Positions 21,501 through 29,418 of a stretch of 64,000 nucleotides of DNA are shown here, in pieces (within the stretch, counting starts at the first letter, position 1; each line of letters starts with the position of its first letter). The translations under genes and the position numbers were made by a program. The notes under the pieces were generated by a model. That model ran no database searches, had not been told where the DNA came from, and worked only from the letters and a program-made list of their open reading frames with translations. The stretch is from Ochrobactrum sp. RH2CCR150 (GTDB lineage Bacteria; Pseudomonadota; Alphaproteobacteria; Rhizobiales; Rhizobiaceae). The stretch lies in contig JACGXE010000003.1 of NCBI GenBank assembly GCA_014138095.1, forward strand, positions 248,001 through 312,000. Direction: 5' to 3'.

Positions 21501-21997
21501 CGGTGAAGCGCGGTGCCAATGCCGGGCGTCTGGCAGGCACGGTGACGGCGCGTCAGGAGCGCAAGACCCGCACCGGCAACAAGATGGGCATTGTGCAACT
21601 GTCGGATGCCAGCGGCCAGTTTGAAGCCGTGCTGTTTTCGGAAGGGCTCGCGCAATATCGCGATCTTCTGGAAAGCGGTAAATCGGTGGTGATCACGGTG
21701 CAGGCTGAAGACCGCCCGGAAGGGATTGGCTTGCGCATCCAGACTGTGCAGTCGCTGGAAGACGAGGCTTGCCGTATGCAAAAGGCCATGCGGCTTTACC
21801 TGCGCTCGGCGGAAGCCGTTCGCCATATCGCACCGCATTTCAACACGCGCGGTGATGGACAGGTCAGCCTTATCGTCATCAAGGATAATGGCCAGCGCGA
21901 AGTTGAAATCGAATTGCCGCATCGCTATCGCGTCAGTCCGCAGATCGCGAGCGCCATGAAAGCCATTCAGGGCGTCGTCGACGTGGAGCTGGTTTAA
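18506..21997 (+). CDS. dnaE: DNA polymerase III alpha subunit
   Basis: DnaE (1163 aa) is the replicative polymerase. It has the N-terminal PHP domain (starting HLRVHSAYSLLEGA), the catalytic palm with the aspartates of MPDFDIDFC, the fingers region with SHAAAYAIVSYQTAYMKAH, a helix-hairpin-helix segment (about 855-900) and a C-terminal OB fold. The length fits the DnaE1 type. ATG 18506 is chosen over ATG 18488, because it follows GGGGTAGATAGA and gives the MSDAAA terminus. It lies downstream of an SOS promoter, but whether it responds to DNA damage is open. Confidence 0.95.
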   Translation: MSDAAADNAAGGSVSTPRFVHLRVHSAYSLLEGALPLGKVIKQAIADQAPAIAVTDTNNLFGALEFAQKASKDGVQPIIGCQVDVAFGDHNDNGRSVNRRLALDLAPLVLLASTEEGYANIVRLVSRSFLDTPAGDPVHIDASWLPALAKDVIVLSGGPLGPIGRSFAADRPDRAQARLAFLHETFGNRLYVELQRYAGYDRALEAKTVALAYEMELPLVATNEAFFLKAEDYEAHDALLAIAEGQILSNDDRRRLTPDHYLKSRAEMAALFADLPEALENTIEIAERCSWYTQTRAPILPRFTGESDDPEAAVAEEAGELARQAREGLQMRIESVGLAEGYTAEQYAERLEYEIGIITRMKFPGYFLIVADFIKWAKAHGIPVGPGRGSGAGSLVAYALTITDVDPLRFSLLFERFLNPDRVSMPDFDIDFCQDRREEVIRYVQEKYGRDQVAQIITFGTLQARAVLRDVGRVLEMPYGQVDRLCKLVPQNPANPVSLAQAIETEPKITEEREKEPVVGRLLDMALKLEGLYRHASTHAAGIVIGDRPLSELVPMYRDPRSDMPVTQFNMKWVEQAGLVKFDFLGLKTLTVLETAVKLVARKGIEIDLTRLPFDDELTYEMLSRGETVGVFQVESAGMRKALLGMRPDRIEDIIALVALYRPGPMENIPTYNARKNGEEEIASIHPKIDHLIKETQGVIVYQEQVMQIAQVLSGYSLGEADLLRRAMGKKIREEMDKQRVRFVTGAIDGGVDKAQANMIFDLLAKFADYGFNKSHAAAYAIVSYQTAYMKAHYPVEFLAASMTYDMSNTDKLNDFRREANRLGIEVVPPSVMSSFRPFEVGEKQIFYSLAAIKGVGEAAVDHIVDVRAQKPFESLEDFCERIDPRIVNRRVLESLINAGAMDCFKRERPAMSAGMDRIMGFAQRTQENAASGQSDIFGLSGAPKEQLILPQAAPWLPSEMLHREFQAVGFYLSAHPLDEYRTVLDRMRVQSWADFSAAVKRGANAGRLAGTVTARQERKTRTGNKMGIVQLSDASGQFEAVLFSEGLAQYRDLLESGKSVVITVQAEDRPEGIGLRIQTVQSLEDEACRMQKAMRLYLRSAEAVRHIAPHFNTRGDGQVSLIVIKDNGQREVEIELPHRYRVSPQIASAMKAIQGVVDVELV

Positions 21998-22047
21998 AGC
22001 AGTTCCAGCAAAGGTGTGAAGCGGTTTGCGCAGGAGAATGCGCTTTA

Positions 22048-22080
22048 AAAAGCCCGGTTGTGAGACCGGGCTTTTCTTTA
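22048..22080. terminator. Terminator between convergent dnaE and monooxygenase genes
   Basis: An 11-bp stem AAAAGCCCGGT/ACCGGGCTTTT with a 6-base loop has A and T runs on both sides. It can stop dnaE on the plus strand; the last codon of the minus-strand monooxygenase begins at its edge, so it may also act for that gene. Confidence 0.85.
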
Positions 22081-23124
22081 TACCACGGATGGTACGCCAA
22101 GCGCTTTGCGCACTTCTGGTGCAACCCTGGTGCCAAACAGCTCTATCGATTTCATCGTATATTTATGCGGCAGATTGCCGAGCGCCGTCTGGAGCAGAAA
22201 GCGGTCGTGCTTGAAGTAGCTGTGCTGGGTCAGGATCTTGTCGATGACCTGCTGCGGACTGCCCACCAGAAGCGAACCACGCGGTTCACGCATGGCATCG
22301 AATTGCTCTCGCGTGGTCGGCGGCCAGCCGCGTTCGCGGCCAAGTTTTGCCATGACATGCGAATAAGACGGATAAAACTCATCCGCCGCTTGTTGTGCAT
22401 TTTCAGCGACATAGCCGTGCGAGTTGATTCCAACTTTGAGCTTCTCCGGCGCATGGCCGGCTTTTGCGCCGGCTTCACGATAGAAATCGGTCAGTTGTGC
22501 AAACCGCTCCGGATAACCGCCTATGATGGCGAGCCCCAATGGCAGCCCAAGCAGGGCGGCGCGACCAACCGAAGCTGGCGTGCCGCCGACAGCAAGCCAT
22601 ATGGGGAGTGTCTGCTGCACATCGCGAGGATAGACGCCACGCCCGTCGATGGCCGCACGCGTTGTCCCGGTCCAGCTCACGCGTTCATTGTCGCGAATGG
22701 TCAGAAGCAGATCGAGCTTCTCGGCAAAAAGCGTGTCGTAATCGTCGAGATTATACCCGAATAGCGGGAAGGATTCGATGAAGGACCCGCGTCCCGCCAT
22801 GATTTCCGCGCGCCCGTTCGAAATCAGGTCGAGCGTGGCGAATTGCTGATAAACGCGCACGGGATCGTCGGACGAAAGAACGGTGACCGCACTCGTAAGC
22901 CGGATGTTTTTCGTTCGCGAGGCTGCGGCAGCCAGAACAACGGCGGGTGCGGATACGGAATAGTCGGGCCGATGGTGTTCGCCAAGGCCGAAAACATCGA
23001 GCCCCACCTGATCGGCCAGCTCGATCTCTTCGATGAGATTGCTGATGCGCTGTTGGGGGGAGATCGGCTTGCCGGTTTCCAGGTCTGGGCCAAGATCGCC
23101 AAAGGTGTAGATTCCCAGTTCCAT
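22078..23124 (-). CDS. Luciferase-like flavin-dependent monooxygenase
   Basis: A 348-residue protein of the LLM class of FMN-dependent oxidoreductases, which use reduced flavin to hydroxylate small organic substrates. The N-terminal strand [14 protein letters not shown], the [20 protein letters not shown] segment and the later [15 protein letters not shown] and [12 protein letters not shown] stretches follow the family pattern. The substrate cannot be told from the sequence. ATG 23124 follows GGAGACCTC. It is followed on the same strand upstream by the NmrA-type reductase gene, 119 bases away, which could supply reduced cofactor, but that is a guess. Confidence 0.85.
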   Translation of the reverse strand: MELGIYTFGDLGPDLETGKPISPQQRISNLIEEIELADQVGLDVFGLGEHHRPDYSVSAPAVVLAAAASRTKNIRLTSAVTVLSSDDPVRVYQQFATLDLISNGRAEIMAGRGSFIESFPLFGYNLDDYDTLFAEKLDLLLTIRDNERVSWTGTTRAAIDGRGVYPRDVQQTLPIWLAVGGTPASVGRAALLGLPLGLAIIGGYPERFAQLTDFYREAGAKAGHAPEKLKVGINSHGYVAENAQQAADEFYPSYSHVMAKLGRERGWPPTTREQFDAMREPRGSLLVGSPQQVIDKILTQHSYFKHDRFLLQTALGNLPHKYTMKSIELFGTRVAPEVRKALGVPSVV

Positions 23125-23243
23125 GAGGTCTCCGCCTGTTGTTACTCAATCAATAAAGCCGGATGACATTTGCCACCCGGCTTTGATGCTAAAGCAGTTC
23201 TCGATCTACTTCGATAGGATCGAACGCGATCGCGAGGCTATAA

Positions 23244-23885
23244 TCAATAGGCAGCGGTGAAGCGCTTGCCGATATGCTTGCCCTGTTCGGCTTCATCCAC
23301 AATGGCGACAGCCAGATCGGCGACCGAAATGACGCTCTCGCCCTTGTCGTTGAAAACCGGTTCGTCGCCGCCAAGACGATACTTGCCTGTACGTTCGCCC
23401 GGCTGAAGCATGATTGCAGGGGATACGAAGGTCCAGTCGAGACCGCTTTCCGCGCGCAGTTCGTTCAGCGCTTCGCGAGCGCCCAGAGCGCCTTCTTTCC
23501 ATTCTGCAGGAAACTCGGCAGAATCGACAAGCTGCTGACCATTGATCGACAGGCTGCCCGCGCCGCCGACGGCGATGAGGCGCTTGACGCCTGCCTTTTT
23601 TGCGGCTTCGTTGATTGAGCGGCTGCCCTTGATGTGGTTTTCACGAATATTCGTGTCGCCCCAGCCCGGATTGAAAGCGGAAATGATGATGTCCTGTCCG
23701 GAAAGCTGCTTGGCCAGCGCGTCCGTGTCGTACACGTCCGTCTTGACTGCGGTCACATTGGCAAGTTTTTCCACCTTTTCCGGGTGGCGAACCAGCGCTG
23801 TAACTTGATGACCGCGCGATGCTGCTTCCTTGAGGATTGCAGCGCCAACAAAACCCGTCGCGCCGATGAGTGCGATTTTAGCCAT
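23244..23885 (-). CDS. NmrA-like NAD(P)-binding reductase
   Basis: A 213-residue atypical short-chain dehydrogenase-fold protein. The N-terminal dinucleotide motif GATGFVGAAILKEA (GxxGxxG) is followed by ALVRHPEK, whose arginine favours NADP(H). No catalytic YxxxK motif is obvious, as in NmrA/YtfG-type proteins that act as quinone reductases or redox sensors. ATG 23885 follows AAGGAAGGAACTGG. An HxlR regulator is transcribed divergently from the 290-base gap upstream, a common pairing that implies regulation by that protein. Confidence 0.85.
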   Translation of the reverse strand: MAKIALIGATGFVGAAILKEAASRGHQVTALVRHPEKVEKLANVTAVKTDVYDTDALAKQLSGQDIIISAFNPGWGDTNIRENHIKGSRSINEAAKKAGVKRLIAVGGAGSLSINGQQLVDSAEFPAEWKEGALGAREALNELRAESGLDWTFVSPAIMLQPGERTGKYRLGGDEPVFNDKGESVISVADLAVAIVDEAEQGKHIGKRFTAAY

Positions 23886-23929
23886 TCCAGTTCCTTCCTT
23901 ACGCTTTCATAGCGTTGTGTTATAAGGTA

Positions 23930-23965
23930 TGTTTAATAAGCAGGTTATTTCTGGTAACTACATAT
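23930..23965. promoter_or_regulatory. Candidate operator between NmrA-like and HxlR genes
   Basis: The divergent gap contains AT-rich half-sites, including GTTA-TTTCTGG-TAAC (around 23945-23960) next to TTTAATAAG. These could bind the HxlR regulator and cover the promoter of the reductase gene. This is a pattern reading only. Confidence 0.3.
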
Positions 23966-24175
23966 GTCAGGCTTGAGGGCTTGTGAAGAACGCACTTCTA
24001 CATGGGCAGGAAACATGGAAGTAACCGTCCAAAAGGCAAGACGATCAGCGTTGGAACAATCCGGATCATGGCAGGAGTTCGCCAGCGCGAGGGCTGATCC
24101 AAGGTCTGAACCTTGAAACCGGGAGGCAAGATTGAAGCATCCGGTTTGATCCGACGAAGCGAGTATGTGATAAGA

Positions 24176-24595
24176 ATGACTATGACGATACCGACACGAC
24201 CAGACGCCAAGACGCCGCTCCTGTCTTCAACACCGGCCTTTGAGGCGGACGGCAAGGGTTCTTGCCCGATCCGTGATGTCCTCGACCGTGTGGGTGACAC
24301 TTGGAGCATTCTTGTCGTCTTCAGCTTGCAGAGCGGCTCCATGCGTTTCAACGCCTTACGGCGGGAAATTGAAGGAATCTCGCAACGTATGCTGACCGTT
24401 ACGCTGCGTTCGCTTGAACGCGACGGGCTGGTGTCGCGGCATGTGCGCCCGACGTCACCGCCGGAGGTGGAGTATTCGCTGACCGAACTGGGCCATTCGC
24501 TGGCGGGGCCTGTCGACAGTTTGGGACAATGGGCAGTCGCAAACCGGACGGCGCTGCGCAGCGCTCGCTCCCGTTTCGATCGTGAACAGGAATAG
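24176..24595 (+). CDS. HxlR-family transcriptional regulator
   Basis: A 139-residue winged-helix regulator. The family core runs from SCPIRDVLDRVGDTWSILV through RFNALRREIEGISQRMLT to the wing GLVSRH and VEYSLTELG. A single cysteine precedes the first helix, the position used as a redox or electrophile sensor in YodB/QorR-type members. The start is uncertain: ATG 24176, ATG 24182 and a longer frame from 24113 are all open; 24176 gives a normal family length. It is divergent from the NmrA-like reductase, its likely target. Confidence 0.88.
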   Translation: MTMTIPTRPDAKTPLLSSTPAFEADGKGSCPIRDVLDRVGDTWSILVVFSLQSGSMRFNALRREIEGISQRMLTVTLRSLERDGLVSRHVRPTSPPEVEYSLTELGHSLAGPVDSLGQWAVANRTALRSARSRFDREQE

Positions 24596-24658
24596 TTGGC
24601 TGGAACTGAATCCTGTCCGGCACGTTGGCCTTGGGGCGGCGTAACAGGAGGAGAATCC

Positions 24659-24856
24659 ATGCCTGCAAAATCTCAAGCCCAGCAGAAAGCTGCCGGTGCT
24701 GCACTTGCGGCCAAGCGCGGCGAGATCAAGGTTGGCGAGCTTTTCGGCGCATCGAAGGAAATGTATGAATCGATGACCGAGAAGGAACTGGAAGAATTTG
24801 CCGAGACCAAGCGCAAAGGCCTGCCTGAGCACGTCGAAGACAAAAAGAGCACCTGA
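24659..24856 (+). CDS. DUF3008 family small protein
   Basis: A 65-residue, highly charged, soluble protein with an alanine/lysine-rich start (MPAKSQAQQKAAGAAL) and the conserved KEMYESMTEKELEEFA and TKRKGLPEH stretches of DUF3008. The function is not known; such proteins are often seen in stress-response sets. ATG 24659 has an excellent AGGAGGAG ribosome site, so it should be well translated. It follows the HxlR gene by 63 bases. Confidence 0.85.
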   Translation: MPAKSQAQQKAAGAALAAKRGEIKVGELFGASKEMYESMTEKELEEFAETKRKGLPEHVEDKKST

Positions 24857-24900
24857 CTTGTGATCAGGTGCACCGTTCGGTTTGGCAGTCGCCGTTGGGC

Positions 24901-25326
24901 TTATTCAGCGGCTTTGGTTTGAACCAGCTCGATGGCGGTCAGCTTGCCATTGGTGATGCCGCAACGCAGGTTGACGCCATCCCATTTATAGCCGGTGCTC
25001 TTAATGCGCGCTTCGCCCGGCACCGAAATGACGGCTGAGACCTTGCGTGGGTCCTTTGTACTGAATTTCGACGACGTATCATTGGTCGTTGCTGATGAAA
25101 TATCGTCCTTGGTGAAGCCCAGACGGTCGTATTTTTTGTCTTTCTTCACCAGATCATAGCCGCTGGCCACGCAGTCGGCCACCTGTGGCGAGGCATGCTG
25201 GTCCTTGACCAATGTCTGGTAATTACCCGTAAAATCTTTCGAGCGCTTCGGAACGGCGTCTGCGTGGGCAGCGCTCGCGAAGCCGATTGCGCAAATGGTG
25301 GAAAGTATAATTTTGGTCAATTGCAT
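24901..25326 (-). CDS. Secreted hypothetical protein
   Basis: A 141-residue protein with a Sec signal peptide (cleavage probably after AAHA-DA, residue about 22) and a small mature domain containing two cysteines (VADCVASGYDLV and NLRCGITNG) that could form a disulfide in the periplasm. I do not recognise a catalytic motif. ATG 25326 is preferred to 25335, because it begins directly with the lysine-containing signal MQLTKI. Brucella has a small exported protein called BspC near this kind of location; whether this is its orthologue I cannot decide. A short palindrome, CAGAAC-C-GTTCTG (25395-25407), lies upstream. Confidence 0.7.
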   Translation of the reverse strand: MQLTKIILSTICAIGFASAAHADAVPKRSKDFTGNYQTLVKDQHASPQVADCVASGYDLVKKDKKYDRLGFTKDDISSATTNDTSSKFSTKDPRKVSAVISVPGEARIKSTGYKWDGVNLRCGITNGKLTAIELVQTKAAE

Positions 25327-25507
25327 GCCCCACATCCTTTTCGGAAACCGTGCAAAATAAGCAACAAGAGCGGTCCCAACGATTCTATCCTAATCAGAAC
25401 CGTTCTGGAATCGATAATACGGCATCAGAGTAGAAACCGGATTTGGATTTTTTTATGAATTCCGGGCGGTTAGAGTAAAACTCTCGTGACTAGATCCTGA
25501 GCCTGGC

Positions 25508-26584
25508 TCACTGGCATATGCGTGCCGTGCAGCTTTTACCGTGACACCCCTGATCGAGATGCATGTTGGTGCGATGCGCCGCGTCGCCATCGGGGCCGAT
25601 GACGGTCATGAATAGCTTGCAGCTTGCACCATGTACGGCATGCCAGAAGGCCTTTTCCTTGTCGGCTCCGTTCCAGCCGCTTTCTAGCTCCGTCTTGCTG
25701 CCGTCCGAGAATGTGAAGGACATGATGTCGAGTGCATTGCCAAAGGCATGTTCGGAGACGCGGCCCGTCGATGCGCCGTTCACCTTGCGGCATTGATAAT
25801 CCGAGCCGGTGCCGATCTGCGTAATCTTGACGTCCTTGCCGTAGATATCTTGCGCTGCATTTTTCACGTCGTTGCTCCATTGGGCGAGTGTCACCGCCAT
25901 GGCGCAGTTTGTCGTGACAGGGTTTGCGAGCTTGAGCGGTTCATCCTTGCCGATTGCCGTCAGTGATAGCGGCGAATGAACGCCGCATTGCGCGCCATCC
26001 TCGATGGGCGACAGGAGCTTGCCTTCCACTTCGCCGGAAATGAGCGCAGGGCAGGCCACCTGATAAACGCGCTCATCAGGCGCAGGCTTCGCGGGTTCAG
26101 GCTGCTTTGGCTTCGCCTGTTCCGGCGGGGTTGGTTTTTCAGGCGGAACGATGACGGCAGGCTGCGCCTCGTTTTTCGGTGCGGGTTTCTCATCCGGTTT
26201 CGGCTCAGGGGCTGGCGTCGGAGTGGGCACTGGCGCTGCCTCCGGGACCGGTTCTGGTCGGGGAGCAGGCGTCGGAACGGGAACAACCACAGGCAATGCC
26301 GACTGGGATGTCGGTTTTTCGGGCGCTTTCTGTTCCTGTCGGGGGGCAGGCTGCCTGCTTTGCCGCTTCTTTTGCGGCTTCGCTGACGGACGCTTGCGTT
26401 GCTGCTTTGCCTTTTGCGCATCGCGTTTCAGGATTTTTTCGATGAATGTCTGCGCCTGGGCGGGCTGAGGATAAAGGACCGCCGCTCCAGCGGGAGCGAA
26501 CAAACTGAGGGTGAGAACTGCGGCAATCGAATCTTTGTGGGATAGGAAACGGGGCAGGACCAGCAACACCGATGAACACCTCAT
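25508..26584 (-). CDS. Extensin-like protein with proline-rich linker
   Basis: A 358-residue exported protein. After a signal-type hydrophobic segment (about 20-45, ending QAQT) comes a basic and then very proline-rich, low-complexity region (about 55-190, many PEP/PVP/PTP repeats). A C-terminal extensin-like domain (PF06904 type, about 195-358) carries GRVSEHAFGNALDIMSF and HMDQ-like HLDQGC motifs with histidines and an aspartate that resemble metallopeptidases of the LAS type. It probably spans the periplasm and acts at peptidoglycan, but this is inferred. It is a single-gene unit. Confidence 0.8.
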   Translation of the reverse strand: MRCSSVLLVLPRFLSHKDSIAAVLTLSLFAPAGAAVLYPQPAQAQTFIEKILKRDAQKAKQQRKRPSAKPQKKRQSRQPAPRQEQKAPEKPTSQSALPVVVPVPTPAPRPEPVPEAAPVPTPTPAPEPKPDEKPAPKNEAQPAVIVPPEKPTPPEQAKPKQPEPAKPAPDERVYQVACPALISGEVEGKLLSPIEDGAQCGVHSPLSLTAIGKDEPLKLANPVTTNCAMAVTLAQWSNDVKNAAQDIYGKDVKITQIGTGSDYQCRKVNGASTGRVSEHAFGNALDIMSFTFSDGSKTELESGWNGADKEKAFWHAVHGASCKLFMTVIGPDGDAAHRTNMHLDQGCHGKSCTARICQ

Positions 26585-26912
26585 CTTTTACAGCCCCGAC
26601 TGCATAATGCGGTAAACAGAGGCCGCGTTCCTTCACGCTTGATGGCAATATGTTGCAAAAGAGGGCGAAAAACGCTTTAAACGCCCGGTTATCAGGGCTT
26701 TGGCAAGCGTTCGAACTTGACAAGATGACATGCACATGACTAAAAGCCCGGCATCGCTGGCGCTTTAACGCGCTGGCGTTTCATTTGACGTGTCCCGTGG
26801 ATGGAGATCGCTGCTGCGCGCTTCATCCTGTCAGTCCTCGAAAACGGAGGGCAGAGGAGGGCGCGTTTCCTGTCTGCGCCGTATGGCGCACTAACTTTTT
26901 GAAGGAAATGCG
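26585..26912 (+). promoter_or_regulatory. rpsD promoter and leader
   Basis: The gap holds a good promoter for rpsD: TTGACA (26717-26722), a 17-base spacer and CTAAAA (26740-26745). It would give a leader of about 160 bases with the direct repeats CGCTGGCG around 26755-26785. Such a long leader could serve autogenous control by S4, as known in other bacteria, but no S4-binding pseudoknot could be confirmed by eye. The first part (26585-26710) shows nothing else. Confidence 0.5.
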
Positions 26913-27530
26913 ATGAGCAAGCGCGAATCCGCAAAGTATAAGATTGACCGCCGTCTTGGCGAAAACATCTGGGGCCGTCCTAAGTCCCCGGTTAACCGTC
27001 GTGAATATGGCCCGGGCCAGCACGGCCAGCGCCGCAAGGGCAAGCTCTCGGACTTCGGTGTGCAGCTGCGCGCCAAGCAGAAGCTCAAGGGCTTCTACGG
27101 CGATATCTCGGAAAAGCAGTTCCGCAAGACCTATGACGAAGCCGCTCGCCGTAAGGGCGACACGGGTGAAAACCTGATCGGTCTTCTCGAATCGCGTCTG
27201 GATGCTGTTGTGTACCGCGCAAAGTTCGTTCCGACGATCTTCGCTGCACGCCAGTTCATCAACCACGGTCACGTGAACGTGAACGGCCGTCGCGTCAACA
27301 TCCAGTCCTTCCGCCTGAAGGCCGGTGACGTTGTTGAAGTTCGTGAAAAGTCGAAGCAGCTGGTTGTTGTTCTCGAAGCTGTTCAGCTCGCAGAACGCGA
27401 TGTACCTGACTACATCGAAGCAGATCACAACAAGATGGTTGCGACCTACGCCCGCGTTCCGACCCTGACGGATGTGCCTTACGCCGTCCAGATGGAACCG
27501 AACCTCGTCGTCGAATTCTATTCGCGTTAA
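26913..27530 (+). CDS. rpsD: 30S ribosomal protein S4
   Basis: S4 (205 aa) binds 16S rRNA early in assembly of the 30S subunit. The N-terminal domain ([19 protein letters not shown]) and the S4 RNA-binding domain (about 95-160, with [19 protein letters not shown]) are intact. It has the short alphaproteobacterial N-terminus without zinc cysteines. A strong AAGGA site precedes ATG 26913. As in other alphaproteobacteria, it stands alone, away from the main ribosomal protein operon, and ends at a terminator. Confidence 0.98.
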   Translation: MSKRESAKYKIDRRLGENIWGRPKSPVNRREYGPGQHGQRRKGKLSDFGVQLRAKQKLKGFYGDISEKQFRKTYDEAARRKGDTGENLIGLLESRLDAVVYRAKFVPTIFAARQFINHGHVNVNGRRVNIQSFRLKAGDVVEVREKSKQLVVVLEAVQLAERDVPDYIEADHNKMVATYARVPTLTDVPYAVQMEPNLVVEFYSR

Positions 27531-27568
27531 TCTGGTCGCCTTCGGGCACCACTTATCGCAAAGAAATG

Positions 27569-27600
27569 GCCGCCCATGGTTTCCCCATGGGCGGCTTTTC
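27569..27600 (+). terminator. rpsD terminator
   Basis: An 11-bp perfect stem GCCGCCCATGG/CCATGGGCGGC with a 5-base loop is followed by TTTTCTGT. It argues against any ttcA start upstream of 27600. Confidence 0.88.
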
Positions 27601-27641
27601 TGTATGTAAAGCGCAGTAAGAGACAGCATCCGAGAAGAACC

Positions 27642-28556
27642 ATGAACGCTTTCGATCTGAACATTGCGCCCGAGAATTCGCCCGGTATCTCGGAAGACAC
27701 CAGCGGAGACGGTTGCCATGCGCTGTTTCGCGAAGTGCCCACTTCGGTTGAATTCAACAAGCTGCGCAAGCGCCTTCTGCGTCTGACGCGTCAGGCTATC
27801 GAAGACTTTGCTATGGTGAAGCCCGGCGAGCGCTGGATGATCTGTCTGTCCGGCGGCAAGGATTCCTACGGCCTGCTGGCGCTGCTTCTCGACCTCAAAT
27901 GGCGCGGCCTGCTGCCGGTGGAACTGCTGGCCGTCAATCTGGATCAGGGACAGCCGAATTTTCCAAAGCACATCCTGCCCGACTTCCTGAATCGCTATGG
28001 TATTGAGCACCGCATCGAATATCAGGACACTTATTCGATCGTGACGGAAAAGCTGCCAGAGACCAGCACCTATTGCTCGCTCTGTTCGCGTCTGCGTCGC
28101 GGCAACCTTTATCGCATCGCGCGCGAGGAAGGCTGCTCGGCCATTGTTCTCGGGCATCATCGCGAGGATATCCTCGAAACCTTCTTCATGAACCTGTTCC
28201 ATGGCGGGCGTCTTGCCGCCATGCCGCCCAAGCTTCTGAACGACGAAGGCGACCTGATGGTTTTCCGCCCGCTGGCCTATGCCGCGGAAGACGACCTTGA
28301 GAAGTTTGCAACGGCCATGCAGTTTCCGATCATTCCCTGCGATCTGTGCGGCAGCCAGGAAGGGCTCCAGCGCAACGCCATGAAGGCCATGCTGACGGAT
28401 ATCGAAAAGCGCATGCCGGGCCGTAAGGACACGATGATCCGCGCCATGACCAATGTGCGCCCGAGCCACCTTCTGGACCGTAAGCTGTTCGATTTCGCAG
28501 GCCTGATGGCTGGCCCGCATGAGGAGAAGAATGAGGGGAATGACAGTGCGCTTTGA
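27642..28556 (+). CDS. ttcA: tRNA 2-thiocytidine(32) synthetase
   Basis: TtcA (304 aa) thiolates cytidine 32 of some tRNAs, using ATP and a [4Fe-4S] cluster. The PP-loop SGGKDS and the cysteine pair of [13 protein letters not shown] are present, and a further cysteine lies in [13 protein letters not shown] 27642 (MNAFDLN) is chosen; an open extension starts inside the rpsD terminator and is not credible. The 3' end overlaps the next gene by about 26 bases, so the two are probably co-translated. Confidence 0.93.
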   Translation: MNAFDLNIAPENSPGISEDTSGDGCHALFREVPTSVEFNKLRKRLLRLTRQAIEDFAMVKPGERWMICLSGGKDSYGLLALLLDLKWRGLLPVELLAVNLDQGQPNFPKHILPDFLNRYGIEHRIEYQDTYSIVTEKLPETSTYCSLCSRLRRGNLYRIAREEGCSAIVLGHHREDILETFFMNLFHGGRLAAMPPKLLNDEGDLMVFRPLAYAAEDDLEKFATAMQFPIIPCDLCGSQEGLQRNAMKAMLTDIEKRMPGRKDTMIRAMTNVRPSHLLDRKLFDFAGLMAGPHEEKNEGNDSAL

Positions 28557-29373
28557 TGAAGGCCAGATTGACTGGCTTGCCGATCTTTTGGCAGAGGCTG
28601 CCCAACAGGAAATCATGCCGCGTTTCCGCACGCTTGATGCGGACGATATCCGGCAGAAAACGTCACCAGCCGATCTGGTAACGGAAGCCGACGTCAATGC
28701 AGAGCGCTTTATCACCGCGAAGCTGAAAGAGCGTTATCCCGATGCGATGATCGTGGGTGAGGAAGCCTGTTCCGACAATCCAGCTTTGCTCGACGGGCTT
28801 GGCGATGCCGATTTTGCTTTCACCATCGATCCGGTGGACGGCACGTTCAACTTTGCGTCCGGCGTGCCGCTGTTCGGTGTGATGCTGGCCGTTGTGTCGA
28901 AGGGCGAGACTGTGGCGGGTATCATTCATGATCCGGTCGGTAATGATTGGATCATGGCAACAAAGGGTAGCGGCAGCTATATCCGTCATGCCAATGGCAG
29001 CACGCGCAAAGTGTGTGTTGCTGAACCCGCCGCTATCAACCAGATGACAGGCTCGATCTCGTGGCAATATACGGCGGAGCCGACACGCTCACGTCTCGCG
29101 CGCAATCACACGAAATTTCTGTCGCAGATCGGTTATCGCTGCGCGGCGCATGAATATCGCATTCTCGCGACTGGCGGCGCGCATTTCGCGGTCTATAACA
29201 AGCTCATGCCGTGGGATCATCTACCGGGCGCGTTGATCCATCAGGAAGCGGGCGGCCATCTCGCACGCTGGGACGGCAGCGAATATCACCCGTCGCATAT
29301 CGGTGGCGGCATCTTGGCTGCGCCGAGCAAGGAAAGCTGGCAGGCCATTCAGGCTGCGCTCTGGGAAGAGTAA
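28531..29373 (+). CDS. Inositol monophosphatase family protein
   Basis: A 280-residue Mg2+-dependent phosphatase of the FBPase/IMPase family. The metal motifs are [13 protein letters not shown] and [15 protein letters not shown], all in the right order. The substrate could be inositol phosphate, histidinol phosphate (HisN type) or PAP (CysQ type); no assignment is safe. ATG 28531 follows GAGGAG, while ATG 28540 is an alternative with a poorer ribosome site. It overlaps ttcA and ends at a bidirectional terminator. Confidence 0.88.
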   Translation: MRGMTVRFDEGQIDWLADLLAEAAQQEIMPRFRTLDADDIRQKTSPADLVTEADVNAERFITAKLKERYPDAMIVGEEACSDNPALLDGLGDADFAFTIDPVDGTFNFASGVPLFGVMLAVVSKGETVAGIIHDPVGNDWIMATKGSGSYIRHANGSTRKVCVAEPAAINQMTGSISWQYTAEPTRSRLARNHTKFLSQIGYRCAAHEYRILATGGAHFAVYNKLMPWDHLPGALIHQEAGGHLARWDGSEYHPSHIGGGILAAPSKESWQAIQAALWEE

Positions 29374-29377
29374 AAAT

Positions 29378-29406
29378 AAAACCCGCCGGAATGGCGGGTT
29401 TTTTAT
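29378..29406. terminator. Bidirectional terminator between convergent genes
   Basis: A 10-bp stem AAAACCCGCC/GGCGGGTTTT with a 5-base loop is followed by more T residues and preceded by A residues. It serves both the phosphatase gene and the convergent exporter gene. Confidence 0.88.
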
Positions 29407-29418
29407 TATCGTTGAAAA

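Noticed and set aside
19289..21922. An 877-codon open frame antisense to dnaE
   Set aside because: It lies wholly within dnaE on the other strand and has no recognisable domain; shadow of GC-rich codon use.
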